DNA of 47,522 nucleotides from Piscirickettsia litoralis (GCF_001720395.1 NZ_MDTU01000001.1:2430918-2478439); one strand, 5' to 3'; shown: positions 8,899 to 18,447, numbered from the stretch's first letter. Notes: a model not told the origin generated them from the letters alone. A program made the numbers and translations.

Positions 8899-9141
8899 AT
8901 GAGCACTATCGAAGAACGAGTTAAAAAAATTGTTGTAGAACAACTAGGTGTTAAAGAAGAAGATGTACGCAACGAAGCGTCTTTTGTTGATGATTTAGGT
9001 GCGGACTCTTTGGACACTGTTGAGCTTGTTATGGCATTGGAAGAAGAGTTTGAAACTGAGATTCCTGATGAAGATGCTGAAAAAATTGCAACAGTTCAAG
9101 ATGCAATGGACTATGTGAAGCAGCGCGAAAACGCAGCTTAA
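8899..9141 (+). CDS. acpP: Acyl carrier protein
   Basis: An 80-residue acidic protein carrying the phosphopantetheine attachment motif [20 protein letters not shown], where Ser is modified by AcpS. It carries growing acyl chains between FabD, FabG, FabF and PlsX. Two adjacent ATG codons (8896 and 8899) are possible; the second fits the usual MSTIEERV start and the GAGGTGAAATG site. It lies 88 bp after fabG, a larger gap than elsewhere in the operon, perhaps with its own promoter as in many proteobacteria. Confidence 0.98.
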   Translation: MSTIEERVKKIVVEQLGVKEEDVRNEASFVDDLGADSLDTVELVMALEEEFETEIPDEDAEKIATVQDAMDYVKQRENAA

Positions 9142-9193
9142 GGTCAAGATTAAGCATCTTTTGTTTGAATTTGTTTGAGACTGGGAGAGAACA

Positions 9194-10417
9194 TTGAGTA
9201 AACGACGTGTTGTTGTTACAGGTTTAGGTATGGTATCGCCATTAGGCTTAACAGTGAAAGAAAGCTGGGATGGCATTTTGGCGGGAAAAAGCGGTGTAAG
9301 AGCGATTACATCCTTTAATACTGATGATCTCTCGACCAAAATTGCTGCAACGGTCGAAGGCTTTGATCCCTCTGCGCATATTGCGCCAAAAGATGCTAAG
9401 AAAATGGACTTGTTCATTCAGTATGGTCTCGTGGCCTCTGATGAAGCGATTGCTGATGCAGGTCTTGAGGTGACCGAAGAGAATGCCTCACGTATTGGTG
9501 TTGCGATTGGTTCAGGGATTGGCGGATTAGGCACGATAGAAAAAGCCTATGAAACCTTGCAAGAAAAGGGTGCGCGTCGCGTGTCGCCCTTCTTTATTCC
9601 GGGAACAATCATCAATATGATTTCTGGCAATCTTTCTATTAAACACGGTTTTAAAGGACCAAATATTGCCATTGTGACGGCTTGTACGACAGGGACACAT
9701 AACCTGGGTTATGCTGCACGCGCGATTGCGTATGGCGATGCAGATGTCATGATTGCAGGTGGTGCTGAAAAAGCAGTGACAACGCTTGGTATCAGTGGTT
9801 TTGCTGCGGCGCGCGCTTTGTCTAAACGTAATGATGATCCGGCTGCGGCAAGTCGTCCTTGGGATAAAGACCGTGATGGCTTTATTTTAGGTGATGGTGC
9901 GGCTGTTCTGGTACTCGAAGAGTACGAGCATGCGAAAAAGCGCGGTGCGAAGATTTACGCTGAGCTTGCAGGCTTTGGTGCGAGCGCGGATGCTTATCAT
10001 ATGACCTTACCTGATGGTATTGGTGGTGAGACAGCGATGCGTAATGCCTTGGCGGATGCGAAGATGAACCCAGAGCAAGTGCAGTATGTCAATGCGCACG
10101 GGACATCGACGCCTGCTGGAGACCAAGTCGAGAGTGCAGCGATTGAACGTTTATTTGGTTCTGATATTAAGGTCAGTTCGACGAAATCAATGACAGGGCA
10201 TTTGATTGCAGCAGCCGGTTCTGCTGAAGCGATTTTCTCGATTCTTGCGATTCGTGATCAAGTCGCACCGCCAACGATTAATCTTGATAATGTTGATGAA
10301 GGCTGTAATTTAGATTACATTCCTCATACGCCAAAAGAGATGAAGATCGAGGGTGTGATCTCTAATTCCTTTGGTTTTGGTGGCACGAACGGCACCTTAT
10401 TATTCAATAAAGTATAG
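9194..10417 (+). CDS. fabF: Beta-ketoacyl-ACP synthase II FabF
   Basis: A 407-residue condensing enzyme that elongates acyl-ACP. It has the active-site Cys in [12 protein letters not shown], the two histidines in [11 protein letters not shown] and [12 protein letters not shown], and the C-terminal [15 protein letters not shown] block. The start is TTG at 9194 preceded by CTGGGAGAG; it gives [18 protein letters not shown], the usual N-terminus. The usual active-site context is ACSTG; here it is ACTTG, a Ser-to-Thr change after the Cys. It is intact and follows acpP by 52 bp. Confidence 0.97.
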   Translation: MSKRRVVVTGLGMVSPLGLTVKESWDGILAGKSGVRAITSFNTDDLSTKIAATVEGFDPSAHIAPKDAKKMDLFIQYGLVASDEAIADAGLEVTEENASRIGVAIGSGIGGLGTIEKAYETLQEKGARRVSPFFIPGTIINMISGNLSIKHGFKGPNIAIVTACTTGTHNLGYAARAIAYGDADVMIAGGAEKAVTTLGISGFAAARALSKRNDDPAAASRPWDKDRDGFILGDGAAVLVLEEYEHAKKRGAKIYAELAGFGASADAYHMTLPDGIGGETAMRNALADAKMNPEQVQYVNAHGTSTPAGDQVESAAIERLFGSDIKVSSTKSMTGHLIAAAGSAEAIFSILAIRDQVAPPTINLDNVDEGCNLDYIPHTPKEMKIEGVISNSFGFGGTNGTLLFNKV

Positions 10418-10434
10418 ACTCCAGGCTATCGGCC

Positions 10435-11280
10435 ATGTTTGCGGCCTTAGTCAATGGACAAAAAGACCACGCCAAGGTATCTATCCTTGAGCGTGGTTTT
10501 TGTTATGGTGATGGCTTATTCGAAACGATTCTAGTCAAAAATAACCGAGCTATTTTATTAGATTATCACTTAGAACGCTTATCCCAGGATGCTAAGCGTT
10601 TAGGTTTTACTGGGGCTGATCCAGTATGTTCACGTCTTTATCAGGAAATTGAAGAATTATTAGCGCTCTCTCCAACTCACTGTATTTTAAAAATCATGCT
10701 AACGCGTGGTTGTGGCGGCCGTGGCTATAATCCTGCCGGAATAGTAGAGCCGACACGGGTATTAGCAAGTTTCCCTTTGGCTGACTATCCAAATAATTAT
10801 TATCATCCCGGAGTAAAAGTAAGAGTATGCCAGACACGTTTAGCCCGTCAGCCGCAGCTCGCTGGCATTAAGCATTTAAATCGCTTAGAGCAAGTGCTTG
10901 CCCGTGCAGAGTGGCAAGATAAAAGTATTGCTGAAGGCATTGTGCTAGACACCGTAGGTAATATAGTTGAAGGGACCTTTACTAATTTATTTATTATTGA
11001 CTCAGCGGGAGCTATTAAAACCCCTGATTTATCCTACTCTGGCGTTAAAGGGGTGATGCGTCGCTTTATTCTTGAACAATGTAATGCGCTTGGTTTTAAT
11101 GTGAGTGAGGATGAATTATCACTAAACGACTTGGAACAGGCTCGTTCTGCCTTCTTAACCAATAGCATTATTGGTTTGTGGCCGATATATTCTTGTAATA
11201 ATTGGCAATACTTAGGCTCTCGTTGTCAAACCACGCTAAAATTAAAACAAGCAATAACAACTTTATTTGGCGTAAAGTGA
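10435..11280 (+). CDS. pabC: Aminodeoxychorismate lyase PabC
   Basis: A 281-residue fold-type IV PLP enzyme that splits 4-amino-4-deoxychorismate into p-aminobenzoate and pyruvate for folate synthesis. Features are RGFCYGDGLFETI near the N-terminus, the PLP-lysine region around AGIKHLNRLEQVLARAEW, and the EGTFTNLFI and SGVKGVMRR segments. Branched-chain transaminase relatives share the fold, but the position between fabF and mltG is the standard pabC location. Its TGA stop overlaps the GTG start of mltG by four bases, pointing to translational coupling. Confidence 0.93.
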   Translation: MFAALVNGQKDHAKVSILERGFCYGDGLFETILVKNNRAILLDYHLERLSQDAKRLGFTGADPVCSRLYQEIEELLALSPTHCILKIMLTRGCGGRGYNPAGIVEPTRVLASFPLADYPNNYYHPGVKVRVCQTRLARQPQLAGIKHLNRLEQVLARAEWQDKSIAEGIVLDTVGNIVEGTFTNLFIIDSAGAIKTPDLSYSGVKGVMRRFILEQCNALGFNVSEDELSLNDLEQARSAFLTNSIIGLWPIYSCNNWQYLGSRCQTTLKLKQAITTLFGVK

Positions 11281-12329
11281 AAGTAAAATTTATTTTAATA
11301 AGTCTAATGAGCCTGATCGCATTAGCTTCATTTGTATCGGGTGCTTATTTAAGCTTACGCAGCGTGCAGTTTCAGCCGCTACATGTTGAAAAAAAAGAGC
11401 GCGTGCGTATTCAGCCGGGAGATTCTCTAAACACGGTTGCCTATGAGCTTTATAACAAAAAAATATTAAATTATCCGCGATTATGGGTATTTTGGGCTTG
11501 GCTGCATGGCAAATCCAGACTGGTTCAAGCTGGTGATTATTCGATCACACCAGGCTTAAGTGCCGAGGCTTTATTAGTGAAAATGGTTACAGGGGATGTA
11601 CTGCATTATGATTTCACTATTATTCCCGGTTGGACATTGCAGCAATTACTCGCTGCTTTAAATCAAGATCCGAATCTCGATCATGAGTTAACCGGCTTAT
11701 CTACTGGGCAGGTTATGGCCAAGTTAGGTTTGGCTGGATTGGACGGTCAAGGGCAGTTTTTTCCAGAAACCTATCGGTTTTTAGGTCAAACCAGTGATTT
11801 GGATATTTTAAAGCGTGCGCATAAATTACTAGTGAAGCGTTTGGCGAAGGCTTGGCGTCATCGTGCTGTCGGTTTGCCTCTAAATAACCCTGAAGAAGCT
11901 TTGATTTTGGCCTCTCTTGTGGAGCGGGAAGGGCGATTAAATCGAGAGCGCCCTTTGATTGCCAGCGTGTTTTATAATCGCTTAGCAAAGAATATGCGTT
12001 TACAAACGGACCCTTCGGTTATTTTTGCAATGGGGGATAAGTATCAAGGTAAAATCACGCGTAAAGACTTGCGTATAGACTCGCCTTATAATACTTACCG
12101 TTATAAAGGCTTACCGCCGGGGCCGATTGCGATGGTGAGTGAGGCATCACTGCTGGCGACTTTGCACCCACTTAATACCCCTTATTTTTATTTTGTCGCA
12201 CGGGGGGATGGTAGTCATGTCTTTTCTAAAACTCTAAAAGAGCATAATCGCGCAGTCAAGCGCTACATTCTTGATGCGAAAGCACGGCCATTTACCTGGC
12301 GAGATTTATTACTTCAAAAAACGGCTTAA
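11277..12329 (+). CDS. mltG: Endolytic murein transglycosylase MltG
   Basis: About 350 residues. MltG is an inner-membrane lytic transglycosylase that cleaves nascent glycan strands and terminates their synthesis. After a GTG start in the GTGA overlap with pabC there is one membrane segment (FILISLMSLIALASFVSGAY), then a LysM-like region (RIQPGDSLNTVAYELY), then the YceG domain with ILASLVEREGRLNRERPLIA, containing the catalytic Glu, and the LQTDPSVIFAMG and SPYNTYRYKGLPPGPI motifs. An upstream in-frame ATG at 11202 would add 25 residues lying inside pabC and is unlikely. Confidence 0.95.
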   Translation: MKVKFILISLMSLIALASFVSGAYLSLRSVQFQPLHVEKKERVRIQPGDSLNTVAYELYNKKILNYPRLWVFWAWLHGKSRLVQAGDYSITPGLSAEALLVKMVTGDVLHYDFTIIPGWTLQQLLAALNQDPNLDHELTGLSTGQVMAKLGLAGLDGQGQFFPETYRFLGQTSDLDILKRAHKLLVKRLAKAWRHRAVGLPLNNPEEALILASLVEREGRLNRERPLIASVFYNRLAKNMRLQTDPSVIFAMGDKYQGKITRKDLRIDSPYNTYRYKGLPPGPIAMVSEASLLATLHPLNTPYFYFVARGDGSHVFSKTLKEHNRAVKRYILDAKARPFTWRDLLLQKTA

Positions 12330-12413
12330 GTTTGCTTTTTTATGGCTCACAGCGCACAATAAGCTGATATTTTAAGGCGAATTTTATTAATTTTTATGAG
12401 GCTGAGTGTATAA

Positions 12414-13034
12414 ATGTCAGGTCAGTTTGTTGTCGTTGAAGGCTTAGAAGGTGCCGGTAAATCAACCGTTCTAAGTGTTATAGAAGAGTATTTAATTAAA
12501 AAAATCTGTTCCGTTATGAAAACACGAGAGCCTGGAGGAACAGCGCTTGCTGAGGAAATTCGCAGTTTATTACTCAAGCATGATGCAAATGAAGTGATTG
12601 TTCCTGAGGCTGAATTATTATTGATGTATGCCTCGCGTGTGCAGCATATTGAATTAAAAATTAAACCTGCTTTGCAGCAAGGTCAGTGGGTGCTTTGTGA
12701 CCGTTTTGCGTTATCTAGCTTTGCTTATCAGGGGGGTGGGCGTAATTTATCCATGAGTACGTTACAGCAGGTACATGATGCAGTGGTGCAAGGTTTTAGC
12801 CCGAATTTAACTTTTTATCTGGATATAGACCCCTTATTAGGCTTAGAGCGTGCAAAGCGCCGCGGCGAATTAGATCGTATTGAACAAGAAAAAGTCGACT
12901 TTTTTATCCGCGCCCGTGAAGTTTACTTAGAGCATGCTCACAGTGACCCTACTGTTATTTTAATTAATGCAGAGCAAAGTATGGAAAAAGTTGCAAATGA
13001 TGTATGTCAGCAACTGGATAAAGTTATTCTATAA
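12414..13034 (+). CDS. tmk: Thymidylate kinase
   Basis: A 206-residue P-loop kinase that phosphorylates dTMP to dTDP. The Walker A motif is EGLEGAGKST at the N-terminus; the substrate motif TREPGGTALAEEIR and the CDRFALSSFAYQGGGR segment follow, and the lid region contains RAKRRGELDRIE. The length is that of E. coli Tmk. It ends the lipid operon 84 bp after mltG. In many gammaproteobacteria holB follows tmk; here it does not, and a DJ-1/PfpI gene comes next. Confidence 0.97.
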   Translation: MSGQFVVVEGLEGAGKSTVLSVIEEYLIKKICSVMKTREPGGTALAEEIRSLLLKHDANEVIVPEAELLLMYASRVQHIELKIKPALQQGQWVLCDRFALSSFAYQGGGRNLSMSTLQQVHDAVVQGFSPNLTFYLDIDPLLGLERAKRRGELDRIEQEKVDFFIRAREVYLEHAHSDPTVILINAEQSMEKVANDVCQQLDKVIL

Positions 13035-13083
13035 GATTTTTAGGCTTGTATCGTAATCTTAATTTTTGTTTTAGAGGTCTTTG

Positions 13084-13701
13084 ATGGAGAAAAGCTTAAC
13101 TTTAAAGCTTGCGGTTTTGCTCTATGATGGCTTTGAATTGCTCGATGTGTTTGGTCCCTTAGAGGTTTTCGGCCAGTGTGATAATCAGTTTGAAATTAGC
13201 CTTATTGGTGAAAATGAGATTATTCAGGCTTACCAAGGCCAAAGGTTGGTCACAGATTATAAACTTGATGATAATACAGAGAAATTTGATGTGATCTTAG
13301 TACCGGGTGGGTTAGGTTCTCGTCAGCAGATCTATAGTTCTAAATTAGGTGACTGGCTGATCAAGCATAACCAAGCGGCTCAATATATTTTATCCGTATG
13401 CACAGGCGCTGTTTTTCTGGCTCAATATGGCTTATTGAGCAATAAGCGAGCAACAACGAATAAAATGGCTATGGATTGGGTGATGGAATTTGGTGAAAAT
13501 ATCCATTGGCAGAAAAAGGCGCGCTGGGTGGTTGATGGGCAGATCTGGACTTCTTCGGGGGTTTCTGCCGGAATAGACATGAGTCTTGCTTTTGTTGCTG
13601 AACTTTTTGGTTTTGAGTATGCAAAGGCCGTTGCTGATAAAATAGAGTATGTTTGGAATGCTGACTCTGATTGCGATCCTTTTTATCTTCATGGGCTATA
13701 G
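13084..13701 (+). CDS. DJ-1/PfpI family protein
   Basis: A 205-residue protein of the DJ-1/PfpI superfamily. The N-terminal strand LAVLLYDGFELLDVFGPLEV, the EAH-like region with VPGGLGSR, and the nucleophile elbow ILSVCTGAVFLAQYGLL with the reactive Cys are clear. The C-terminal part has the SSGVSAGIDMSL block seen in isonitrile hydratase-like and AraC-associated members. Possible roles include hydratase, deglycase or stress protein; substrate cannot be told. It starts at ATG 13084 after AGAGGTC, 50 bp downstream of tmk, and could be the last gene of that operon. Confidence 0.88.
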   Translation: MEKSLTLKLAVLLYDGFELLDVFGPLEVFGQCDNQFEISLIGENEIIQAYQGQRLVTDYKLDDNTEKFDVILVPGGLGSRQQIYSSKLGDWLIKHNQAAQYILSVCTGAVFLAQYGLLSNKRATTNKMAMDWVMEFGENIHWQKKARWVVDGQIWTSSGVSAGIDMSLAFVAELFGFEYAKAVADKIEYVWNADSDCDPFYLHGL

Positions 13702-13730
13702 GTGATAATTTTCACTAGGCTTGCATTGGT

Positions 13731-13781
13731 ATTTCCTTATAAAACATGATGGTAGGAGACTATATTTTTCCATAAGGAAAT
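13731..13781. repeat. 10-bp inverted repeat upstream of the solute-binding protein pair
   Basis: ATTTCCTTAT at 13731-13740 is exactly complementary to ATAAGGAAAT at 13772-13781, separated by 31 bases. It lies just after the DJ-1 gene and about 85 bases before the first solute-binding gene. It may be an RNA hairpin or a split operator; there is no T-tract of terminator type directly behind it. A TATAAT sequence at 13819-13824 follows and could be a -10 box for the downstream genes. Confidence 0.55.
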
Positions 13782-13864
13782 GCTAATACAGTCTAATTAT
13801 TCCGATATTAAAATGAACTATAATTTACATTAAAGTTTATGATTATGCAGCGGTGCCAATAGCG

Positions 13865-14647
13865 ATGAAATCTAATTGTATTCTAGCTAGCTTTGTTAGT
13901 TTAGTGTTTGTTGGTAATTTGTATGCTACTGAAAGTATTAGTATTTGTGAAGATGGTGCCGAGTGGCCCCCATTTAATTACATAAAACGTGATAATGGCA
14001 AAAAAGTTATGGATAGCAGTGAAGGCTACTCTGTTGATGTTATCAACAAAATTTTTCAAAAATCACAATTCAAGTATTCGAAAATAGATTTTATACCCTG
14101 GAAGCGCTGTTTAAAAGAAATGTTAAAAGGCAGGTACGATTTAGTATTAAATGCATCATGGAATAAAGAAAGAGCAAAAAATTATTTGTACTCAAAAGCA
14201 TACTATGAAATGAGGCCGGGATATTTTTATTCGTTGAAGAGGTACCCAAATGGGTTGTCAAATGTAACTTCAGGTCCATCATTGTCTAAATATAAGCTTT
14301 GTGGTTTAGCCGGCTATTCTTATAATTCGTTTAATATTGACTTAAGTCAACTAGATACAGGGTCTAAAAACTTCGCTTCGGTGACTAAAAAAGTGCGTGC
14401 AGGTCGATGTGATGCCTTTGTTGCCCGTATAGAATTAATGGCTGGATTCAAAGTAATAGGTCAGGATTTATTAAAGGACGATTTAGGCTATAAGCCAATT
14501 CCTGGTGCTAAAGCCAGTAAGTTCTACATGATTATATCAAAAAAATCGAAAAATGCTGAAACTTTGAAAAGTGTTATTGACCAGGGGATAGATAAGCTAA
14601 GAGCAGATGGAGAATTGAAAAAAATACTTGATAAATACTTACAATAA
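13865..14647 (+). CDS. Extracellular solute-binding protein, family 3 (copy 1)
   Basis: About 260 residues with a signal peptide ending near VGNLYA and a family 3 (amino-acid/polar-solute type) periplasmic binding domain. Landmarks are SICEDGAEWPPFNY at the mature N-terminus, GYSVDVINKIF, FIPWKRCLKEMLKGRYDL, and the late DQGIDKLRADGELKKILDKY typical of the family end. Conserved Cys pairs (ICEDG, WKRC; KLCGL, AGRCD) suggest disulfides. The next gene is a close paralogue. There is no ABC permease or ATPase nearby, so it may be an orphan binding protein, a sensor partner, or one that shares a distant transporter. ATG 13865 is chosen because the signal peptide begins there; an upstream GTG at 13853 is less fitting. 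Confidence 0.85.
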   Translation: MKSNCILASFVSLVFVGNLYATESISICEDGAEWPPFNYIKRDNGKKVMDSSEGYSVDVINKIFQKSQFKYSKIDFIPWKRCLKEMLKGRYDLVLNASWNKERAKNYLYSKAYYEMRPGYFYSLKRYPNGLSNVTSGPSLSKYKLCGLAGYSYNSFNIDLSQLDTGSKNFASVTKKVRAGRCDAFVARIELMAGFKVIGQDLLKDDLGYKPIPGAKASKFYMIISKKSKNAETLKSVIDQGIDKLRADGELKKILDKYLQ

Positions 14648-14676
14648 ATATTGGGTAGGCAGTAGAGACTTTAGTA

Positions 14677-15489
14677 ATGATATTTAAGTTCAACAAGGTC
14701 ACTCTTTATCTAACATTAATCTTGATTATGTCTAGTTTTAGTACTTATGCGAGAAGTTTAGAAGGTCAAACTATTCGTGTGTGTGATGATGGTGCTGAGT
14801 GGCCTCCGTATACTTATTTTCTCAGAGAAAATGGTGTCAAGACAGATAAGGTTGTTGGCTTTTCTGTCGATGTTGTAAACTCTATCTTAGAAGGTGAATA
14901 CAAGGCGAAAGTGATCTATAAGCTCCCACCGTGGAAACGCTGTTTGCGAGAATTAGCACAAGGGCGTTACGATTTAGCAATGAACTCATCCTACAATAAA
15001 GAAAGGGCAAAGACATATACTTTAACATTACCATATTACAAGGTAACACCCAGCTATATATTTTTTAAAGGTGATTATCCCAACAACGATGATGGTCCAG
15101 ATATTAAAAAGTCATCAGATTTTAGTAAATATATCGTTTGTGGACTACGTGGTTATAATTATGAAGACTTTAATATGGATGTATCAATTATTAATTCCAA
15201 TGCAAGCACATTTAAACAAGCTTTTGCAAAATTAAGATATAAACGTTGTAACCTCATTCTTGCTAGAATAGAAATTCTTCGAGGATTCAAATTTCTTGAT
15301 CAGGACTATTTAACAGGTGCATTTGGTTATAGGCAAAACCCAGGAAGTGAAGCTAGTCAATTTACTATGCTCATTTCAAAGGAGTCCCCCTATCATGACC
15401 AGCTTAAGTCTGCACTAGATCAAGGAATACAGAAGCTTAAAGACACTGGAAAACTCAAAAAAATGTTAAATAGATATTTGTATGATTAA
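14677..15489 (+). CDS. Extracellular solute-binding protein, family 3 (copy 2)
   Basis: A 270-residue paralogue of the preceding gene, 29 bp downstream and likely co-transcribed. A signal peptide (hydrophobic VTLYLTLILIMSSFSTYA) leads into RVCDDGAEWPPYTYF, GFSVDVVNSIL, LPPWKRCLRELAQGRYDLAM, YNKERAKTY, and the C-terminal LDQGIQKLKDTGKLKKMLNR. The same Cys positions are kept (CDDG, KRC, CGLRG, KRCNL). The two copies align over their full length with many identical blocks, so this is an old tandem duplication rather than a recent one. Ligand is unknown and no permease is adjacent. Confidence 0.85.
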   Translation: MIFKFNKVTLYLTLILIMSSFSTYARSLEGQTIRVCDDGAEWPPYTYFLRENGVKTDKVVGFSVDVVNSILEGEYKAKVIYKLPPWKRCLRELAQGRYDLAMNSSYNKERAKTYTLTLPYYKVTPSYIFFKGDYPNNDDGPDIKKSSDFSKYIVCGLRGYNYEDFNMDVSIINSNASTFKQAFAKLRYKRCNLILARIEILRGFKFLDQDYLTGAFGYRQNPGSEASQFTMLISKESPYHDQLKSALDQGIQKLKDTGKLKKMLNRYLYD

Positions 15490-15626
15490 AAAAAGAGTTG
15501 CCTTACGTTTGATCTTGGCTATTTAGTTGTAGTATCTCGAATTAATAGACATGTTTTGTCCCGCATTATTTTAATCTATACTGTTTACTTATTGAAAATA
15601 TATTTTATTAAAACATAAAATTTGTC

Positions 15627-16775
15627 TTATTTGTGTTGATAAATATAATTATCGTTCAGAGGTAAATTTTTTGTGGCTAACCTCCAAATTCTTCTTAGCC
15701 CTAAGCGGTTCTTTTTTGATAGCACGGGCCATAGGATCATTTTTTCAGAAAATTCTAACTCAGCTTTACTTATAGAGTGCTGGTTGAGAGAATTATTTTG
15801 TAATATCTCTTTTCTTATTACAGGAAAGTTGCCGAGCTGACCAATCACAACTTCAACTTGAAAATTAGGTGAAAGGGTGTGGTTTAGCCACTCCTCTGCT
15901 ACCATTTTGTGCTGTGGTTTGTTTTTGAGTCTATGAGATAGTGCATATGAATCAATCCACGCAGGAACACCCTCTTGAGGGATAGTCATTGACCACTTCT
16001 CATTATATTTATCATTTAATGCGTTAATAGAAAACCCCCAAGAGGTAGCCATTCTTAATCCTTTCAAATTTTCAGGTTTATCTACGCCTATCCAAAATCT
16101 AGCTGAATTTTTAACAAGTTGACGAAGCTTCAAGATGAACTTTTTTATTATTCAAAGTATCGTAACTATGTATTTGATTCCCACGATAACCTAACGATAA
16201 TGCAGTAATGTATATATTAACTTCATAATAATCTTTACTAATTGCATACTGTTTTTTTTGTTTGGAATTCCAAAGTGAGAGCCAACTTTGTGGTGGAGAC
16301 TCAATATAGCGTTTATTATAGGCAAGGCCATAGTAACCATAAATAAAAGGGATGGAGTAAATTTTGTCTTGATCTTTATTGTACTTTATATTCTTAATTT
16401 TTACTTCTAAGTTTTTATAGTTTGGAACATTGTTTAAATCAATAGGCAGTAATAATTGATTTTTAATCATTTTGTATCTTTCATCTTTTAAAAGGTTGTG
16501 TGTGGGAGCAATTAAATCTACCTTTTTACGCTTAAGAGCATGAAAAAAATCTTCTGGATTAGAGATGTAATTAACTTTCATTTTTACATCTAAGTTGTAT
16601 TTATCTCTTATTTTTTCTGTAAATTCTCTAATCTGGTTTTCCGGAGCATAACCCTCCCAAGTCAGTAAAGTTAGGTCAATTGTTTGTTTAGTAAAACTAA
16701 GTGCAGGGGGAAAAAAAATGATATAAAAATCAAAGCCGTTTTAAAAAATACATTACTTTTGGATATGTTTTTCAT
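15627..16775 (-). pseudogene. PotD/PotF-like periplasmic binding protein, frameshifted twice
   Basis: Three minus-strand frames join into one exported protein of about 380 residues. The start (ATG 16775) gives a signal sequence beginning MKNISKSNVFFKTALIFISF, then TIDLTLLTWEGYAPENQI, typical of spermidine/putrescine-type binding proteins (N-terminal strand and WEGY). The middle has SIPFIYGYYGLAYNKRY and the C-terminal part YNEKWSMTIPQEGVPAWID, VAEEWLNHTLSP. Frame breaks lie at the G5A8 tract 16706-16718 (one base short) and the 6-T run 16141-16146 (one too many). Such proteins deliver polyamines or similar cations to ABC importers; no permease is adjacent. If the breaks are real this is a pseudogene. 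Confidence 0.75.
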
Positions 16776-17021
16776 TTGCTTTATTATGTGTCTATATATT
16801 GTGATTTTATTATAGTTTACAGGCAAAATAAAATGTTGATTTTTACTTTCATATATTGGTAATTGAAACACGCTGTAACTACAATCTCATTTTATCTACT
16901 ATGTTAGCTTTTATACGGTTTTTATTGGCAGTACCAAATTTGAGGCCTAATATAGTCACCCATTATTACAATAAGGGTTAGCTCATAAAATGTTTCAATA
17001 TTTCCCTATAGAGTGAAATTC

Positions 17022-17348
17022 TCAGATGCAAGTAATGTAGGGCAAAACATGACTATTAATGTGAGACACTACATTTAGTCTCCAGTTGAGGCACCATATT
17101 ATAAGAGTTGAGGTATGTGAGTGAATAGTTTTATACTTCTTTTTGGGATGTACTTTCTCATTTTTTTTTGAAAGGCGACATAAATGGTTTATAAGTTGTA
17201 CTTTGCTATTCTGGCGGGTGACCTCAACTCTTGAAATTGCAACAGAGAGTGACTTTTGAGGTCCTCTAGATTTGGCATTCGCATAGGTGAGTGATTTAGT
17301 TTTCAAATAATGATCAAGCTCCTTGCAAAAGTTATTGATTTGGAACAA
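17022..17348 (-). mobile_element. Probable IS982-family transposase remnant
   Basis: The minus-strand frame begins MFQINNFCKELDHYLKTKSL and continues KSRGPQKSLSVAISRVEV, resembling the N-terminus of IS982 transposases (IDDFCKEL..., K.R....LS.SE.MT). Past that point the frame loses similarity, but another frame reads SYNMVPQLE, like the SYNRFVELMP block of IS982. The DDE catalytic core is absent. This looks like a 5-prime fragment with internal frameshifts. Assignment is by memory of family motifs only, so it is tentative. Confidence 0.4.
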
Positions 17349-17664
17349 AATAAAGGTTTATTGATGTGTTTTATATCTATATTAAAATCAAGCCATAATC
17401 AATATGGCACACATTAACCTCTTGCTTTAAAACTCAGAACTCAGCTACTTATATACTAAGACCAATTGATGGAAATGGGGTTTAATAAAGAGGATGATTT
17501 TTAAGTTGAAGGCTGAAGTATAATGCTGATAGCCTTTGGTGCTGCTCACAACTGCCAAGTTGATGATTGAATCACAGGATGCTGGGAAAAGGCTTAATAT
17601 AGATATACTCGTGAAATTAAAACTCGAACTGAGATTTTAAATTAAATTTAGATAGGGAAAAATT
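17349..17664. other. 316-bp gene-free stretch upstream of the MBL-like gene
   Basis: I see no convincing coding frame here. The stretch is AT-rich with stops in all frames and probably contains the promoter of the gene at 17665 plus edge sequence of the adjacent insertion-sequence remnant. No terminator-type hairpin is obvious. Confidence 0.5.
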
Positions 17665-18372
17665 ATGAAAGAATACAGTCCTGTATGGCCGCATGGCGAG
17701 ATCAAAAATATTTTTGAAAATATTTATATTGTGCGTGGTACGAATATAACAGAGTATGAAGGGATGAAAATTCAACACAGTAGGAACATGACAATTATTA
17801 ACCAAAATGGTGATCTGACGCTCATTAATACAGTGAGGTTAAGTGATGATGGCCTTAACCAGTTGGATAATATCGGTCAGGTTAAGCACGTTGTGCGTAT
17901 TGGTGCATTTCATGGTCGGGATGATGCATTTTATTTGGATAGGTATAATGCAGAATTTTGGGCTTTTGGCTCTATTGAAAAGCCTGTTGGTCAAAAAATA
18001 AATCACTCTTTGAGTGATAGTAGCAGCCTACCAATAAATGATTATCAGTTTTTTAAATTCTTAGGGTCATCGCCTGAAGAAGGTTTTATTTATTGCAATT
18101 GCCATGGAGGCATTATTTTTACTTGCGATAGTATAAAAAATTGGATAGAAGTTGATCAGTTCTTTAGTGGTGAGTCTGGCAGGGCTGCTAGTGAAGCAGG
18201 AGAAATCGCAAAAGCGCGTATATCGCCTATTTGGCTTGAAGCAACAGGGATGAGAAAGGAAGCATTTAATCAAATATTAGGTTTAAAATTTAAGCACCTT
18301 ATCAGTGCTCATGGCGATGTTTTAAAAAATACAGCGTATGAAAGTGTAAAAAAATCGATTTTAGAATTGTAG
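17665..18372 (+). CDS. Metallo-beta-lactamase-fold-like hypothetical protein
   Basis: A 235-residue intact cytoplasmic protein (no signal peptide). The strand pattern at the N-terminus (NIYIVRGTN, NMTIINQNGDLTLINTVRLS) and the KHVVRIGAFHGRDDAFY segment resemble the start of a metallo-beta-lactamase fold, and later HGG (His147), TCDS (Asp155) and SAHGD (His216, Asp218) sit where the later metal ligands would be. The canonical HxHxDH motif is missing and is replaced by HGRDD around His83-Asp87. Whether it still binds metal is unknown. I do not recognise a named family. It is isolated between an insertion-sequence remnant and phoR, which suggests an accessory gene. Confidence 0.6.
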   Translation: MKEYSPVWPHGEIKNIFENIYIVRGTNITEYEGMKIQHSRNMTIINQNGDLTLINTVRLSDDGLNQLDNIGQVKHVVRIGAFHGRDDAFYLDRYNAEFWAFGSIEKPVGQKINHSLSDSSSLPINDYQFFKFLGSSPEEGFIYCNCHGGIIFTCDSIKNWIEVDQFFSGESGRAASEAGEIAKARISPIWLEATGMRKEAFNQILGLKFKHLISAHGDVLKNTAYESVKKSILEL

Positions 18373-18447
18373 TCGCAAAGACTTATGCTTTTTCATTGTC
18401 ATTACGAATAGTATGAGGTTATTTGAGAATAGCTGGTTATAGAAGCT

